Source: Deltaproteobacteria bacterium
GTDB lineage: Bacteria; Myxococcota; Kuafuiibacteriia; Kuafuiibacteriales; Kuafuiibacteriaceae
Assembly: GCA_016713425.1 (NCBI GenBank)
Contig: JADJPE010000005.1
Coordinates: 2,232,001 to 2,296,000 of the forward strand
Length of the DNA stretch: 64,000 nt
Direction of reading: 5' to 3'
A model generated the notes under the pieces. That model was not told the origin of the DNA, made no database searches, and worked only from the letters and a program-made list of their open reading frames with translations. Of this stretch, positions 1 through 8,528 are shown piece after piece. A program made the position numbers and the translations under genes. The stretch's first letter is position 1, and every line of letters starts with the position of its first letter.

Positions 1-867
1 CGGGTACTTGGTCTTTCGCGTCAGGCGGGCCACTACGCTTTGATCGTAGAGCATGTCCAGGGCATAAGCCTGGCTTCGCTGCTCGAGTATGCACGGGCGC
101 ATCACCGCTGTCTGCCGCCACGGATTGCGGCTCTCATCGCGTGTGACCTGCTCTCGGGATTGGCCGAAATTCACCGCGTCGCGGCGAAAGAGCCGGACTT
201 TCTGGGCGAGGGCGTTCATCGGAACGTGACGCCCGTGAACGTTCGCATCTCGTTACGCGGCGAAGTGAAGCTCGGCGAACCAAGCGTCGATCGCGCACGT
301 ATCGGGCGTTCGGCTCGGGCGCTCGCCGCCTTTCGCTTGCGTTTGCCGTATATGGCGCCCGAAGAGGTGCGGGGCGAGATTGTTCTTCCGAGCAGTGATG
401 TGTACTCGGTCGCTGCTGTGTTCTATGAGCTGCTGGCGGGGCATCGCTACTTGCGTGCCGATTCGGATGTCCAACTTCGGCGCATGGCTGAGTCTCCCGC
501 GCCCTACGTGTCTCCGCTCAAGAGTCCCGATCCCGGTCTCGATGCGGTCTTGGCTCGTGCGCTGTCTGTCCGCCCCGGCGACCGCTTCCCAAGCGCGGCG
601 GTCTTTGCCGAAGCCCTTGAGCGCGCGACCGAGAAGCTCCGGGGTCCGGCCCGCAGGCTCGACCTCGCCGATCTGGTCGCTGAGGCCGTTCGGCGGCGGC
701 CCCAAACCGCCGCCCATCGGGTGGTTCGCCCCGACCCGACATCCGCATCGAGCGTCGATCAAGAGCGGCTGGTGGATCGGCTTCGACGACCGAAGACGGT
801 CGCCATCGTCGCCATGGTGCTGGCCGCGGTGTTTGCGTTGGCCTGGATTTTCGCGTGGTTCGAGTGA
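1..867 (+). CDS. Ser/Thr protein kinase-like protein (probable pseudokinase), 5' truncated by window edge
   Basis: The frame is open back to base 1, so the visible 288 residues lack the N-lobe start; a TTG at 40 is unlikely to be the true start. The C-lobe of a eukaryotic-type kinase is recognisable: a catalytic-loop equivalent HRNVTPVN, an activation-segment end MAPEE, and an SSDVYSVAAVFYELL segment matching helix F (usually SDVFSLG). A single membrane helix lies near the C-terminus (about residues 263-286 of the visible part), after a linker. Two key residues are changed: the catalytic Asp of HRD is Asn, and the DFG motif is replaced by EPSVD. The kinase fold is certain; loss of phosphotransfer is inferred. 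It is convergent with the next gene, 6 bases apart. Confidence 0.85.
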   Translation, partial: RVLGLSRQAGHYALIVEHVQGISLASLLEYARAHHRCLPPRIAALIACDLLSGLAEIHRVAAKEPDFLGEGVHRNVTPVNVRISLRGEVKLGEPSVDRARIGRSARALAAFRLRLPYMAPEEVRGEIVLPSSDVYSVAAVFYELLAGHRYLRADSDVQLRRMAESPAPYVSPLKSPDPGLDAVLARALSVRPGDRFPSAAVFAEALERATEKLRGPARRLDLADLVAEAVRRRPQTAAHRVVRPDPTSASSVDQERLVDRLRRPKTVAIVAMVLAAVFALAWIFAWFE

Positions 868-873
868 CGAGCG

Positions 874-1791
874 CTATTCGCGGTTTGCGCCAGGGAGGAG
901 CGCGTCAAGGGCGGCCGATGTTTCCTCGTCGTCCGCGCCCCAAAGCTCAGAGTCGGTCAGGTGAGAGCCGATTTCCGGGTTGGCCTGACGGGCGCGCTTC
1001 TGACCGCTCAGCAAGCGGTCGCCGACCAGCGTGATTTCCTCATACTGGCGCCGAAGACCATGAATGGCGCCGGTCCGCTTGCGGATCTCCTCTTCGAACG
1101 ACGCAACCTCCTGCTGAAGTGCTTGGATCTTCCCCTCGAGCTCTCGTCGTCGCTTGGCTGCATCGGCGATGATCTCGTCGATGTTGATGTTGAATGACTC
1201 GAGCGTGCTCTTGACCACCTGCATCATCAGGTCGACGTTCGAGTCGTTGATCGGCAGCTGCCGCATGAGCTCGATGGCCTTCTCGATCGCGCCTTCGCCG
1301 GCGAAGGGCGGCGAAGCTCCGCTCGTCGGCGCCGCCGCTTGGGGCGCGGCCGCCTGACCGGCCGCGGCCGGTGTAGGCTTCAAGTCATCGCTTGCGCGCC
1401 CCGACTTCTTGGCGGCGATCTGGTTGAGCTTCCGCAGCAACTCAGGAGAGACCTCTGACGCGGCGTCCTGCTGAGTCGGTCCGACGTCGCCGGTCTTGAC
1501 ACCGCCCCCCTTTTTGAGCGCGTCCAGCTTCCGCAGAAACTCCGGCGATGCACCCGATTCGTCAGGCGAGCTCGGTTTCTCGGGCGCTTGGCCCGCCCCT
1601 TTCTTTAGGGCCTCGAGTTTTCTCAACAGTTCGGCCGGAGGTTGTTCTTCATCCGCCCGCCCAAGATCTCCTGAATCGCGCCCAGTTCGTGCGCCATTGT
1701 CCTTCTTCTTGAGCGAGTCGAGCTTTCGCAGGAACTCCGGGGACACTTCATCTCCCGAACCCCCCGCACCATCTTTTTCGAAAGTCGCCAT
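874..1791 (-). CDS. Unknown protein with four copies of a PEFLRKLDALKKG-type helical motif and a C-terminal coiled coil
   Basis: 305 residues, no recognised family. The N-terminal half is disordered-looking (Gly/Ser/Asp/Pro-rich) and carries four near-identical amphipathic motifs of the form PE(F/L)LRKLxxLKK at about residues 18-30, 53-65, 83-95 and 116-128, spaced 30-35 residues apart. A Pro/Ala linker follows, then a conserved-looking block (about 175-215, ELMRQLPINDSNVDLMMQVV) and a coiled coil (about 215-265, rich in E, K, R and L). No signal peptide or membrane helix, so probably cytoplasmic. Repeated short helices in a flexible tail suggest multivalent docking to a partner; this is inference. 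Confidence 0.75.
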   Translation of the reverse strand: MATFEKDGAGGSGDEVSPEFLRKLDSLKKKDNGARTGRDSGDLGRADEEQPPAELLRKLEALKKGAGQAPEKPSSPDESGASPEFLRKLDALKKGGGVKTGDVGPTQQDAASEVSPELLRKLNQIAAKKSGRASDDLKPTPAAAGQAAAPQAAAPTSGASPPFAGEGAIEKAIELMRQLPINDSNVDLMMQVVKSTLESFNINIDEIIADAAKRRRELEGKIQALQQEVASFEEEIRKRTGAIHGLRRQYEEITLVGDRLLSGQKRARQANPEIGSHLTDSELWGADDEETSAALDALLPGANRE

Positions 1792-2063
1792 TTCTGTCTC
1801 CTTGCCTCACTCCCGAGACGTGTGGAATGTAACACGGCCTGGTTGGTGGTCGACAGGCCACTCCCTCGACCCCAATCTCCGCCTCCAACCACCGCTGTCG
1901 TGCGGATGCGGTGTGTGTGGGCGCCTGTGGACACCGACGGAACCGAGAACATATGTCGGTGTTCGGGGCTAGGGCTGGCACACTCGGTCGAAGAGTGCTA
2001 AAACTGGTGGGTTCCCGAGGCCAAACGGCCGATAATCACGGGGACTTCGAGAGGACCGACAAG

Positions 2064-2462
2064 GTGGCAAACGTACGCCAGAGCAAGGAAAAGCCTCTAA
2101 CCAAAAAGGAACTGGAGAAGTTCAAGAAGCTCCTTCTCCAGCACCGAGAAGAGGTGACGACTCGGATTCGCGACCGTGCCGACACGGCCCGCGTCGATGA
2201 AGACGACCTGATCGAGGAGATGGACCAGGCCAACCGGGCAACCGAGGAAGCGTTCAACATGCGGTTGCTCGACAAGGAGGTCAAACTCCTGCGCGAGATC
2301 GACGCTGCTCTTCAGCGGTTCGACGAAGGGACGTATGGCATCTGTGAAGGCACGGAAGAGCCGATCGAGCGACGCCGTCTCGAGGCACGCCCGTGGACGC
2401 GCTATTCGGTCGCGTACAAAGAGCAGCTAGAGCGCGAAAAGAAGGGCCGAGCTTCCCGCTAG
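2064..2462 (+). CDS. DksA/TraR-family transcription factor lacking most zinc-finger cysteines
   Basis: 132 residues. A coiled-coil N-terminus carries the DxxDxA-like acidic tip region (EEMDQANRATEEAF), followed by the DksA C-terminal block GTYGIC..EEPI..RRLEARPWTRY. DksA binds RNA polymerase through the secondary channel with ppGpp. In classical DksA four cysteines hold zinc; here only the first remains (YGICEGTEEPI) and the second pair is absent (RYSVAYKEQ), as in zinc-independent DksA paralogues. I chose GTG 2064 because a purine-rich GAGAGG lies about ten bases upstream and homology begins there; an in-frame ATG at 1953 would add an unrelated extension. A 17-bp repeat follows the stop. Confidence 0.85.
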   Translation: MANVRQSKEKPLTKKELEKFKKLLLQHREEVTTRIRDRADTARVDEDDLIEEMDQANRATEEAFNMRLLDKEVKLLREIDAALQRFDEGTYGICEGTEEPIERRRLEARPWTRYSVAYKEQLEREKKGRASR

Positions 2463-2476
2463 TCTCGAGCGCCTCC

Positions 2477-2527
2477 CCGAGGTGTGAACCGCGCCGACGT
2501 GTGAATCAACCCGACGTGTGAATCGCC
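2477..2527. repeat. 17-bp tandem repeat, 3 imperfect copies
   Basis: Three copies of CCGASGTGTGAAYCRMS start at 2477, 2494 and 2511, fourteen bases after the dksA-like stop codon. The unit length is not a multiple of 3 and no gene covers it. Confidence 0.8.
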
Positions 2528-2548
2528 CCGATCGCCGCTACTCACTTT

Positions 2549-4510
2549 TCATCCGTTCCTGACAAAGACCGTATACGGCGTGCACGTCGTTGGGCTCGTA
2601 TCGTCGCGGAAAACGCGCACCGCGTAGTCGGCCGCGTCATCGCCATTGCTTCCGTCTTGCCGATAGAAGACACCGCATTGCTCGCCCTCGAGCGTGCACT
2701 CGTTTTCGTGCTGGCCGGTCCGGTGGCGGTACACGCACATCTTGATGCCCGGATCGGTCGTCTCGAGCGCGACCTGAACGTCGTAGTCATCGCTGAATAG
2801 GTTGGTGTTGTCTTCGGCGAAGAAGCGCAACACATCGACATCATCGAGGGCGGGGAGAATTCCGGTCCATGACGCACGATCCCCATCGGTGTCGCTCAGG
2901 CTCCCAAGGTAGCGAGACGAAGCGCAAAAACCGCCTGGATCGTCGTTGGGTTCTTGGCACTCGCAGCCATTCGCAGCTTCGCCGTCGGCGTCGTGCCATC
3001 CGTCGTCACAGTGTTCGACCTCGCAGGCGCCCGACACGCACGAAGGCGCCCCATGCGTGATGGGACAGCCTTCGCTGCAGGGTGCACCGCGAGCAGAGAT
3101 TTGCACGGGGACGATCGCGCGGTCTGGATCGTCGGACTCGATGGATAAAGTGGCAGAGAACGATGCTTCCGTTTCGGCTCTGAACTCCACGGCGAACGCG
3201 ATGCGCTGGCCATGCTCGAGGGCAGCCGGGAACCTGGGGCGTTCATGGATCGTGAAGAGCGTGCTCGAGCCGGTCACCCATGTTGCGGCCGCGACCGAGA
3301 GGGTCCCGTGGCCCGCGTTCTCGATCGCGACCGTGCGCCGCAAGCTCCAGCCCTTGGGAACCAGGCCGAAGTCGATCGATTCTTGGTCCACGGCGATCTT
3401 CGGGCGCACGACGATGCCAGAAATCGGGATCTCGGTGGTGGCTTGCTGGGGATCGTTGGTATCGATCCGGAGGACGGCGCGCACTTCACCCGAGGCCTCG
3501 CTCTCAAAGTGAACCTGCGCTTCAATCGACTCGAGCGGCGAGAGAGAAGCGACTGTGGCGCTTCGGGCGAGGTGGGCTTCGACGAGACCGGGCGAATCGG
3601 TTTCGGATGCCTCGGCGACGACGCGCCGAATGGAAAGCGGCTGCCCACCGACGTTCGTGATCTGAACGTTGGCTTCGCTGGTGGCTCCGATCCCCAAGGC
3701 CCCGAGCTCTATGGTGGTGGGGCTCACTTCGATACGCGGTGCGGCGATGCTTGTACCGATGACCGGGATCGCGGTCGCTGGGACGCCATCGGTCGAAGGC
3801 TTGATGATGATCAATCCCCGCAGAATCGCCTCTTCGGTCGGCGTATAGGTGACCTTTGCATCCCAGGCCGTTCCGGGTGCGAGCCCATACGCTGGGAGGG
3901 CCTCGACCTCGAGTGCGTCGAGATCCGTCTCGATGGTGTCGAACACCAGCCCAACATTGCCGGAGCCCTGATTCGTCAGCTTTAGCGTGCGGGACGGCGT
4001 CTCGCCCACCTTGACTGCACCAAAGTGAAGCTTCGACGGCTCGACCGCGAGCGCTGCCGCTCCGATGAGCCGCGGGAGCAGTGGGATCTTGAGCGTCCCT
4101 GGCTCAACGCGGTCGCCCGTCTCTTCGGTACGTGCATCGGTGTACGCGATGTCGACGGTGACTTCTCCATTGCGCGGGTCGCCATCCGGTCGATACCGAA
4201 CCGTGAGCGGTGCCGTCTTTCTCGGCTCGAGGATGAACGGAAGTGCGCGGTCCGACGTCACTTCGAAATCCGTGCGAGCCGCATCGGAGAGGACGATTCG
4301 CTTCACCGCGATTGCATTCGGCCCCTCGACGCCTAGATTGATCGTCAACGACGTGTCGCAATCCTTCGCGACGCACGTAAAAGTGAGCCAGTGCGGATCG
4401 GAACGAAGTCCAGGCGGGATAGGTTCGAGGACGAAAGCTGGGAGAACATTCTCGCATCCGGTCGTGCCAAAGAGCGTCGTGGCCAGAAGAATGGCGTGCG
4501 GTACCTTCAT
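2549..4510 (-). CDS. Choice-of-anchor-D (ASH/HYDIN-type) lipoprotein
   Basis: 653 residues. The start at 4510 is chosen over an upstream ATG (4552) because GGAGGGGAG lies just before it and the product then begins MKVPHAILLATTLFGTTGC, a lipoprotein signal with lipobox Cys. The body holds about four ASH-like immunoglobulin-fold repeats, recognisable by VEPSKLHFGAVKVGETPSRT-type openings and TNxGxxxL cores (IEVSPTTIELGALGIG, IAVDQESIDFGLVPKG). The C-terminal part is Cys-rich (SEGCPITHGAPSC, CDDGWHDADG) and ends in a domain resembling bacterial pre-peptidase-type beta sandwiches. Probably outer-membrane anchored; function unknown. It lies 43 bases downstream of a paralogue on the same strand, so the two are likely co-transcribed. 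Confidence 0.85.
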   Translation of the reverse strand: MKVPHAILLATTLFGTTGCENVLPAFVLEPIPPGLRSDPHWLTFTCVAKDCDTSLTINLGVEGPNAIAVKRIVLSDAARTDFEVTSDRALPFILEPRKTAPLTVRYRPDGDPRNGEVTVDIAYTDARTEETGDRVEPGTLKIPLLPRLIGAAALAVEPSKLHFGAVKVGETPSRTLKLTNQGSGNVGLVFDTIETDLDALEVEALPAYGLAPGTAWDAKVTYTPTEEAILRGLIIIKPSTDGVPATAIPVIGTSIAAPRIEVSPTTIELGALGIGATSEANVQITNVGGQPLSIRRVVAEASETDSPGLVEAHLARSATVASLSPLESIEAQVHFESEASGEVRAVLRIDTNDPQQATTEIPISGIVVRPKIAVDQESIDFGLVPKGWSLRRTVAIENAGHGTLSVAAATWVTGSSTLFTIHERPRFPAALEHGQRIAFAVEFRAETEASFSATLSIESDDPDRAIVPVQISARGAPCSEGCPITHGAPSCVSGACEVEHCDDGWHDADGEAANGCECQEPNDDPGGFCASSRYLGSLSDTDGDRASWTGILPALDDVDVLRFFAEDNTNLFSDDYDVQVALETTDPGIKMCVYRHRTGQHENECTLEGEQCGVFYRQDGSNGDDAADYAVRVFRDDTSPTTCTPYTVFVRNG

Positions 4511-4553
4511 CCGTGCTCCCCTCCGGCCAAACATCACGTTTGCTTCTTTCACT

Positions 4554-6368
4554 CTACCGCGCAGAAAACGCGCCCTCTTTGCGTTCGAGGTCGAGGACGT
4601 AGACCTGATCGCCCTTGCGGCCGAGGGTGACTGACTTCTCCCTGATTGGCTCGCCGTTCACATAGACCGTGATCGTGGCCGTCGAGCCCGAGCGGTCGAG
4701 ACACAGATCGTCGATCGCCTCGGCGAGTTCCCCGGAATCGACGTCGACGGCGCCTCCGCTAAGATAGGCGATCAACGCATCGATCGAGATACCAAGGACC
4801 GAGGCGAGGAGCGCGGTCGGGATGGTCTCGCAGTCTTCTTGATAGTTGAGAATGACTCGGTAGACGCCATCGGCGGCTGCACCAGGAAGAATAACGCGTT
4901 CGGGCTCCTCCTTCGGTCCAAAGGCCATCCAATTTGGGGAACCGAACGAGCCCCAGTCGCTCGGAGACGGCGAGGCCTTGTTGCAGACCTGGCCGAACGG
5001 GTTCTCGAGCGTCAAATCGACGTTCCGAAGGTCGTCGTCGAAGGCGCTGTCGTCCCCGTTCTCGAAAGTCATCTCGACTTTGACGACCTGAGCGCCGACG
5101 ACCTCTTGCCCGTCCGCCGAGATCGGGACGGTTACGCTCGGGTTGCTGGGATCGTTGGTCGAGAGCAAGAGAAGAGCCGACAGGGGCGTGGGCGAAGTTG
5201 CGGTGACCCGAACCTGGAGCTCGGCGTATTCTCCCGGCTCGATCGGTGGGAGCACGCTCGGCGTGACCGAGAAATCGGTGGATAGGCTCGACCCTCCAAG
5301 GCGTTGTTCGACGCGCAGCGGTGCACCGCCCTCGTTCACGATCGTCACGACCTGCGACGTTGTCTGCCCGATCGGCACGGGTCCGAACCGAACACTCGTC
5401 GGTGCGACGGTGATCGAGGCCGGTGTCATCGAGGACCCCGAGACGGGAATCGTGATCACGTCTGTCGGCTGCCCGACCATGCGAATAACCAGCGAGGCGC
5501 GATGCTGGGCGACATCGCTTGGGTGGTACCGGACCTCGACCTCGAGCGCGTCCTCCGGTCTCTGGGCGACGGGTCGAAGCTCAATCGCCTCGGTCGGCGC
5601 GTGGGCGAGTGAAAATGCGCTTCCGCGCCCACCTCCACCTCCGCCGCTGCCGCTGCCGTTGTTGTTGTTGTTGTTGCTCGAGCTCCCGCCTGTGTCGTCA
5701 TCGAGCGTGACGCTCGCGATGGTCGCCGGCTGACTTCCCGTGCCGCGGTTCACGATGCGAATCGTTTGCGCGCGGGTCGATCCGACGCCGGTGTAGTCGA
5801 AGTCGATGGCGTCGGGAATGGCCGCGATTTCAGGGAGCCCGCGGAATTCAGCCAAGATCGGAAGTCGAATCTCGGAGAACTCCGCGTCGTCCGAGATGAT
5901 GACCAGCTGATCTTGGAAAGTGCCGACGTCCTTCGGCGTGAAGAAGACGTCGAGCGCATGCTCGCGAAACGGGAAAAGCTCGACCGGATACGCCTCGGCC
6001 GTACAGCCGGGGCACTCGAACGTGCTGGCGTCGCCGGCCGCCAAGAAGACATCGAAGATGGTCAAAGCGCAGTTGCCGATGTTGCGGAGGCTGAACGACC
6101 GAAGGTTCGTGCTCGAGCCCACCTGCTCGAAGTCGACGGCCGGCAGGCTGGGCTGAATCAGCGCGCGTCCGTCGTCGACGGACTGACACAAGATGGCCTC
6201 ACGCGGTTCGCAAGAACCCTCGATGCACACCTCGCCCCGATCGCAACCCGCATCGTCTGCGCAGCGCACGATATAAAGCGGCGAGGGGTCCTGGCCGCAC
6301 GACGCCAGCGTTCCGGCGCCCGACACCGAGGCGGCGATCAAGAAAATGATGCGCGTATTGTCTCGCAA
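4554..6368 (-). CDS. Choice-of-anchor-D lipoprotein, paralogue of the downstream gene
   Basis: 604 residues with a lipoprotein signal (MRDNTRIIFLIAASV.. TLASC). A short Cys-rich stretch follows the lipobox (CADDAGCDRGEVCIEGSC), then about three ASH-type repeats (LPAVDFEQVGSST, IDFDYTGVGSTRAQT, VAPTSVRFGPVPIGQT). A low-complexity insertion of six Asn followed by Gly/Ser runs (coded near 5630-5680) interrupts the second repeat and comes from AAC-type codon repetition. The C-terminal 150 residues form a separate domain beginning VVKVEMTFENGDDSAFDDD, a form seen in myxobacterial surface lipoproteins. First gene of a two-gene unit with its neighbour; it is transcribed divergently from the transporter that follows. 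Confidence 0.85.
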   Translation of the reverse strand: MRDNTRIIFLIAASVSGAGTLASCGQDPSPLYIVRCADDAGCDRGEVCIEGSCEPREAILCQSVDDGRALIQPSLPAVDFEQVGSSTNLRSFSLRNIGNCALTIFDVFLAAGDASTFECPGCTAEAYPVELFPFREHALDVFFTPKDVGTFQDQLVIISDDAEFSEIRLPILAEFRGLPEIAAIPDAIDFDYTGVGSTRAQTIRIVNRGTGSQPATIASVTLDDDTGGSSSNNNNNNGSGSGGGGGGRGSAFSLAHAPTEAIELRPVAQRPEDALEVEVRYHPSDVAQHRASLVIRMVGQPTDVITIPVSGSSMTPASITVAPTSVRFGPVPIGQTTSQVVTIVNEGGAPLRVEQRLGGSSLSTDFSVTPSVLPPIEPGEYAELQVRVTATSPTPLSALLLLSTNDPSNPSVTVPISADGQEVVGAQVVKVEMTFENGDDSAFDDDLRNVDLTLENPFGQVCNKASPSPSDWGSFGSPNWMAFGPKEEPERVILPGAAADGVYRVILNYQEDCETIPTALLASVLGISIDALIAYLSGGAVDVDSGELAEAIDDLCLDRSGSTATITVYVNGEPIREKSVTLGRKGDQVYVLDLERKEGAFSAR

Positions 6369-6562
6369 TTCTTCGCCTCCTCCGGTGGATCAGCGTGACC
6401 GACGACCGAACGCCAAGCTACCGGACAAACATCCGACGTGCGAATGTAAGTGTTCGTAACCAAACTGAATTTCATTCCAGTCGGGTCGACCTTATGGGGC
6501 ACGGGCGCCGCGCGCGAATTCACTTCCCAGCGCCCGCCGCAGTCGCGAGATTCGAGGCCGCG

Positions 6563-7468
6563 GTGGCCTCGACGATTTCCGAAAGCGTGGCCGCCCCGAT
6601 CGGTTCTCAGTCGGCCTTTCAGCGAGCGGCGACGATCGGATGGGCGGCCGGGCTTGCGTCCTTCTCGATCTGGGGACTGCTCCCCATCTACTACAAGCAA
6701 CTGAAGCCTGTTCCGGCGCTCGAAGTCCTCGCATACCGAGTGCTTGGCGCCGCCCTGCTCCTTGTTCTCGCCCTCGCCATTCGGGGGCAAAAGGGCCGAT
6801 TGTGGGGCGAACTTCGGCGTTGGCACCGACTTCGGCTACACGTGCCGACCGCAGTTCTCATTGGCGTCAACTGGCTGGCCTTCGTGTGGGCCGTACAAAA
6901 CGATCGCCTGCTCGACGCGAGCCTTGGCTACTACCTGAACCCGCTCGTCTCCGCTCTATTGGGCGTGATCTTCCTGAAAGAATCCATGCGGCGTGGACAG
7001 ATCTTGGCGCTAGCCTTGGCGGCACTCTCGGTCCTTGCGCTCATCGTTCGTCATGGGCACGTCCCGTGGATTGGGCTTCTCCTCTCCGGATGCTTCGCGT
7101 TTTACGGGCTCCTTCGAAAGAAGGCCGACCACCCGGCTGTCCTCGGGCTCGGTGTCGAGACGGTCCTGCTGACCCCTTTCGCCCTCGCGCTGCTGCTGTT
7201 CCGATCCTCAAGCTCCATGGGGCATGTGAGCACAACCGTCGATGTGTTGCTCCTCTTGTGTGGCCTGACGACGGTGCTCCCTTTGGTACTCTTCCTCGAA
7301 GCCGCAAGACGCCTTCGGCTTTCGACCGTCGGGTTGATGCAGTATCTGCTCCCGACTATGCAGTTCGTGATCGCGGTTGCCGTCTTTCACGAGCCATTCT
7401 CAATGATGCATTTGTTTACGTTTGCGGGGATCTGGGCTGCGCTCGTCCTCTACGGCGTGGCTCGATGA
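6563..7468 (+). CDS. rarD: RarD-like EamA-superfamily membrane transporter
   Basis: About 301 residues with ten predicted hydrophobic segments in the EamA/DMT pattern. RarD hallmarks include FSIWGLLPIYYKQLKPVP near the start, EVLAYRV, GVNWLAFVWAV, LGYYLNPLVSALLG, and the C-terminal LQYLLPT-type motif (LMQYLLPTMQFV). RarD proteins are inner-membrane permeases with uncertain substrate. I prefer GTG 6563, which gives the usual length; the frame stays open to 6395, which would add 56 residues without homology. The stop overlaps the next start (ATGA), so translation is coupled to the expansin-like lipoprotein, a partner with no obvious functional link. Confidence 0.85.
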   Translation: MASTISESVAAPIGSQSAFQRAATIGWAAGLASFSIWGLLPIYYKQLKPVPALEVLAYRVLGAALLLVLALAIRGQKGRLWGELRRWHRLRLHVPTAVLIGVNWLAFVWAVQNDRLLDASLGYYLNPLVSALLGVIFLKESMRRGQILALALAALSVLALIVRHGHVPWIGLLLSGCFAFYGLLRKKADHPAVLGLGVETVLLTPFALALLLFRSSSSMGHVSTTVDVLLLLCGLTTVLPLVLFLEAARRLRLSTVGLMQYLLPTMQFVIAVAVFHEPFSMMHLFTFAGIWAALVLYGVAR

Positions 7469-8325
7469 ACGCGATGCTTGCTCGGTGGCCGTCCGACCGC
7501 GCTTGCGCGTTGCTCTCCGCCGCGCTCGCCGTCGCGCTGTGCGCCTGTGGAGGCGGTGATATCGTGAGCGCAAAAGAGGCGCGCGGCGGGCCCGGCGACG
7601 CGGCCGTTCCTGTCGACGGAAGCACGGTCGGCGGAAGCACGGTCGACGGAAGCATTGTCGACGGAAGCATTGTCGACGGAAGCATACACGTGGGCGATTC
7701 CTCCCCATGTCCTTCCCCCGCACGCATGCGTGGGCGCGGTGAGGCCACCTACTACGATGTTGACGACTCAGGCGCGTGCAGCTTTGGCCGTGAGGCCGGC
7801 AGCGAGATCCTGGTTGCTGCGATGAGCAGTGAGGATTGGGACACCGCCGATGTTTGCGGCATGTGTGTTCGCGTGGAGGGGCCAAAGGGCGCGGTGGTCG
7901 TGAAAGTCGTCGACCGCTGTCCGGGGTGCAGCAGCGGCGACCTCGACCTCTCCAAAGACGCGTTTCGTTCGATCGCACGCATCGCCGATGGCCGCGTGTC
8001 CATTTCTTGGTCTGAAGTTCCGTGTCCCGTTGTCGGCGGCGTGGTTTACCACTTCAAGGATGGCTCGAACGCGAGCTGGGCGGCGCTTCAACTCCGAAAT
8101 CATCGTTACCGGGTTGCGAGCCTCGCCGCGAAGAGCGCCGGTCGATGGATTCCGCTCGAACGGAAGAGCTACAACTATTTCGTGGCCCAACATGGATTCG
8201 GTCGCGAACCGCTTGCGCTGAAGGCCACGGATTCGAACGGCTCGGTCCTCGAGGCTTCGGGGATGGTTCTTGATGCAGGGAAGTCCGTTGAGAGCGTCCA
8301 CCAGTTCCCGATGTGTTCGCCGTGA
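7465..8325 (+). CDS. Expansin (EXLX1-type) cellulose-binding lipoprotein
   Basis: 286 residues. A signal peptide ends in a lipobox (AVALCAC). A linker built of five 15-bp repeats (GSIVD-type, 7611-7685) leads to a double-psi beta-barrel domain (RGEATYYD..SGACSFG, VCGMCVRVEGPKG, VVKVVDRCPGC, DLDLSKDAF) and an expansin C-terminal beta-sandwich (YHFKDGSNASWAALQLRNHRY, LERKSYNYFV). The Asp of DLDLS matches the HFD-motif Asp needed for wall loosening in the family. Bacterial expansins loosen cellulose-containing walls without hydrolysis; a surface-anchored one fits contact with plant or algal material. It overlaps the transporter gene by ATGA. Confidence 0.85.
   Translation: MNAMLARWPSDRACALLSAALAVALCACGGGDIVSAKEARGGPGDAAVPVDGSTVGGSTVDGSIVDGSIVDGSIHVGDSSPCPSPARMRGRGEATYYDVDDSGACSFGREAGSEILVAAMSSEDWDTADVCGMCVRVEGPKGAVVVKVVDRCPGCSSGDLDLSKDAFRSIARIADGRVSISWSEVPCPVVGGVVYHFKDGSNASWAALQLRNHRYRVASLAAKSAGRWIPLERKSYNYFVAQHGFGREPLALKATDSNGSVLEASGMVLDAGKSVESVHQFPMCSP
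7611..7685. repeat. 15-bp tandem repeat in the expansin linker, 5 copies
   Basis: Five copies of KGTCGRCGGAAGCAY code for a Val-Asp-Gly-Ser-(Thr/Ile) linker between lipobox and catalytic-like domain. The last three are identical, suggesting recent slippage or unequal exchange. The unit keeps the reading frame. Confidence 0.85.
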
Positions 8326-8348
8326 CGCGTGAGATCGCTGAGATAAGC

Positions 8349-8528
8349 AGGAGCTCCAAGCTCGGCAGGAGCTTCAAGCTCGGCAGGAGCTTCAAGCTCG
8401 GCAGGAGCTTCAAGCTCGGCAGGAGCTTCAAGCTCGGCAGGAGCTTCAAGCTCGGCAGGAGCTTCAAGCTCGGCAGGAGCTTCAAGCTCGGCAGGAGCTT
8501 CAAGCTCGGCAGGACCCCAAGCTCGACA
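8349..8528. repeat. 18-bp minisatellite, about 10 copies, each with an internal hairpin
   Basis: The unit is AGGAGCTTCAAGCTCGGC. Copies 2-9 (8367-8510) are identical; the first has one change and the tenth is degenerate. Each unit contains the inverted repeat GAGCTT-c-AAGCTC. The array starts 23 bases after the expansin stop. It is open in several frames on both strands only because 18 is divisible by 3; no start signal or homology supports a protein. Confidence 0.9.

Noticed and set aside
8349..8528. CRISPR array
   Set aside because: Units are contiguous without spacers and no cas genes are present; the same applies to all other arrays in the window.
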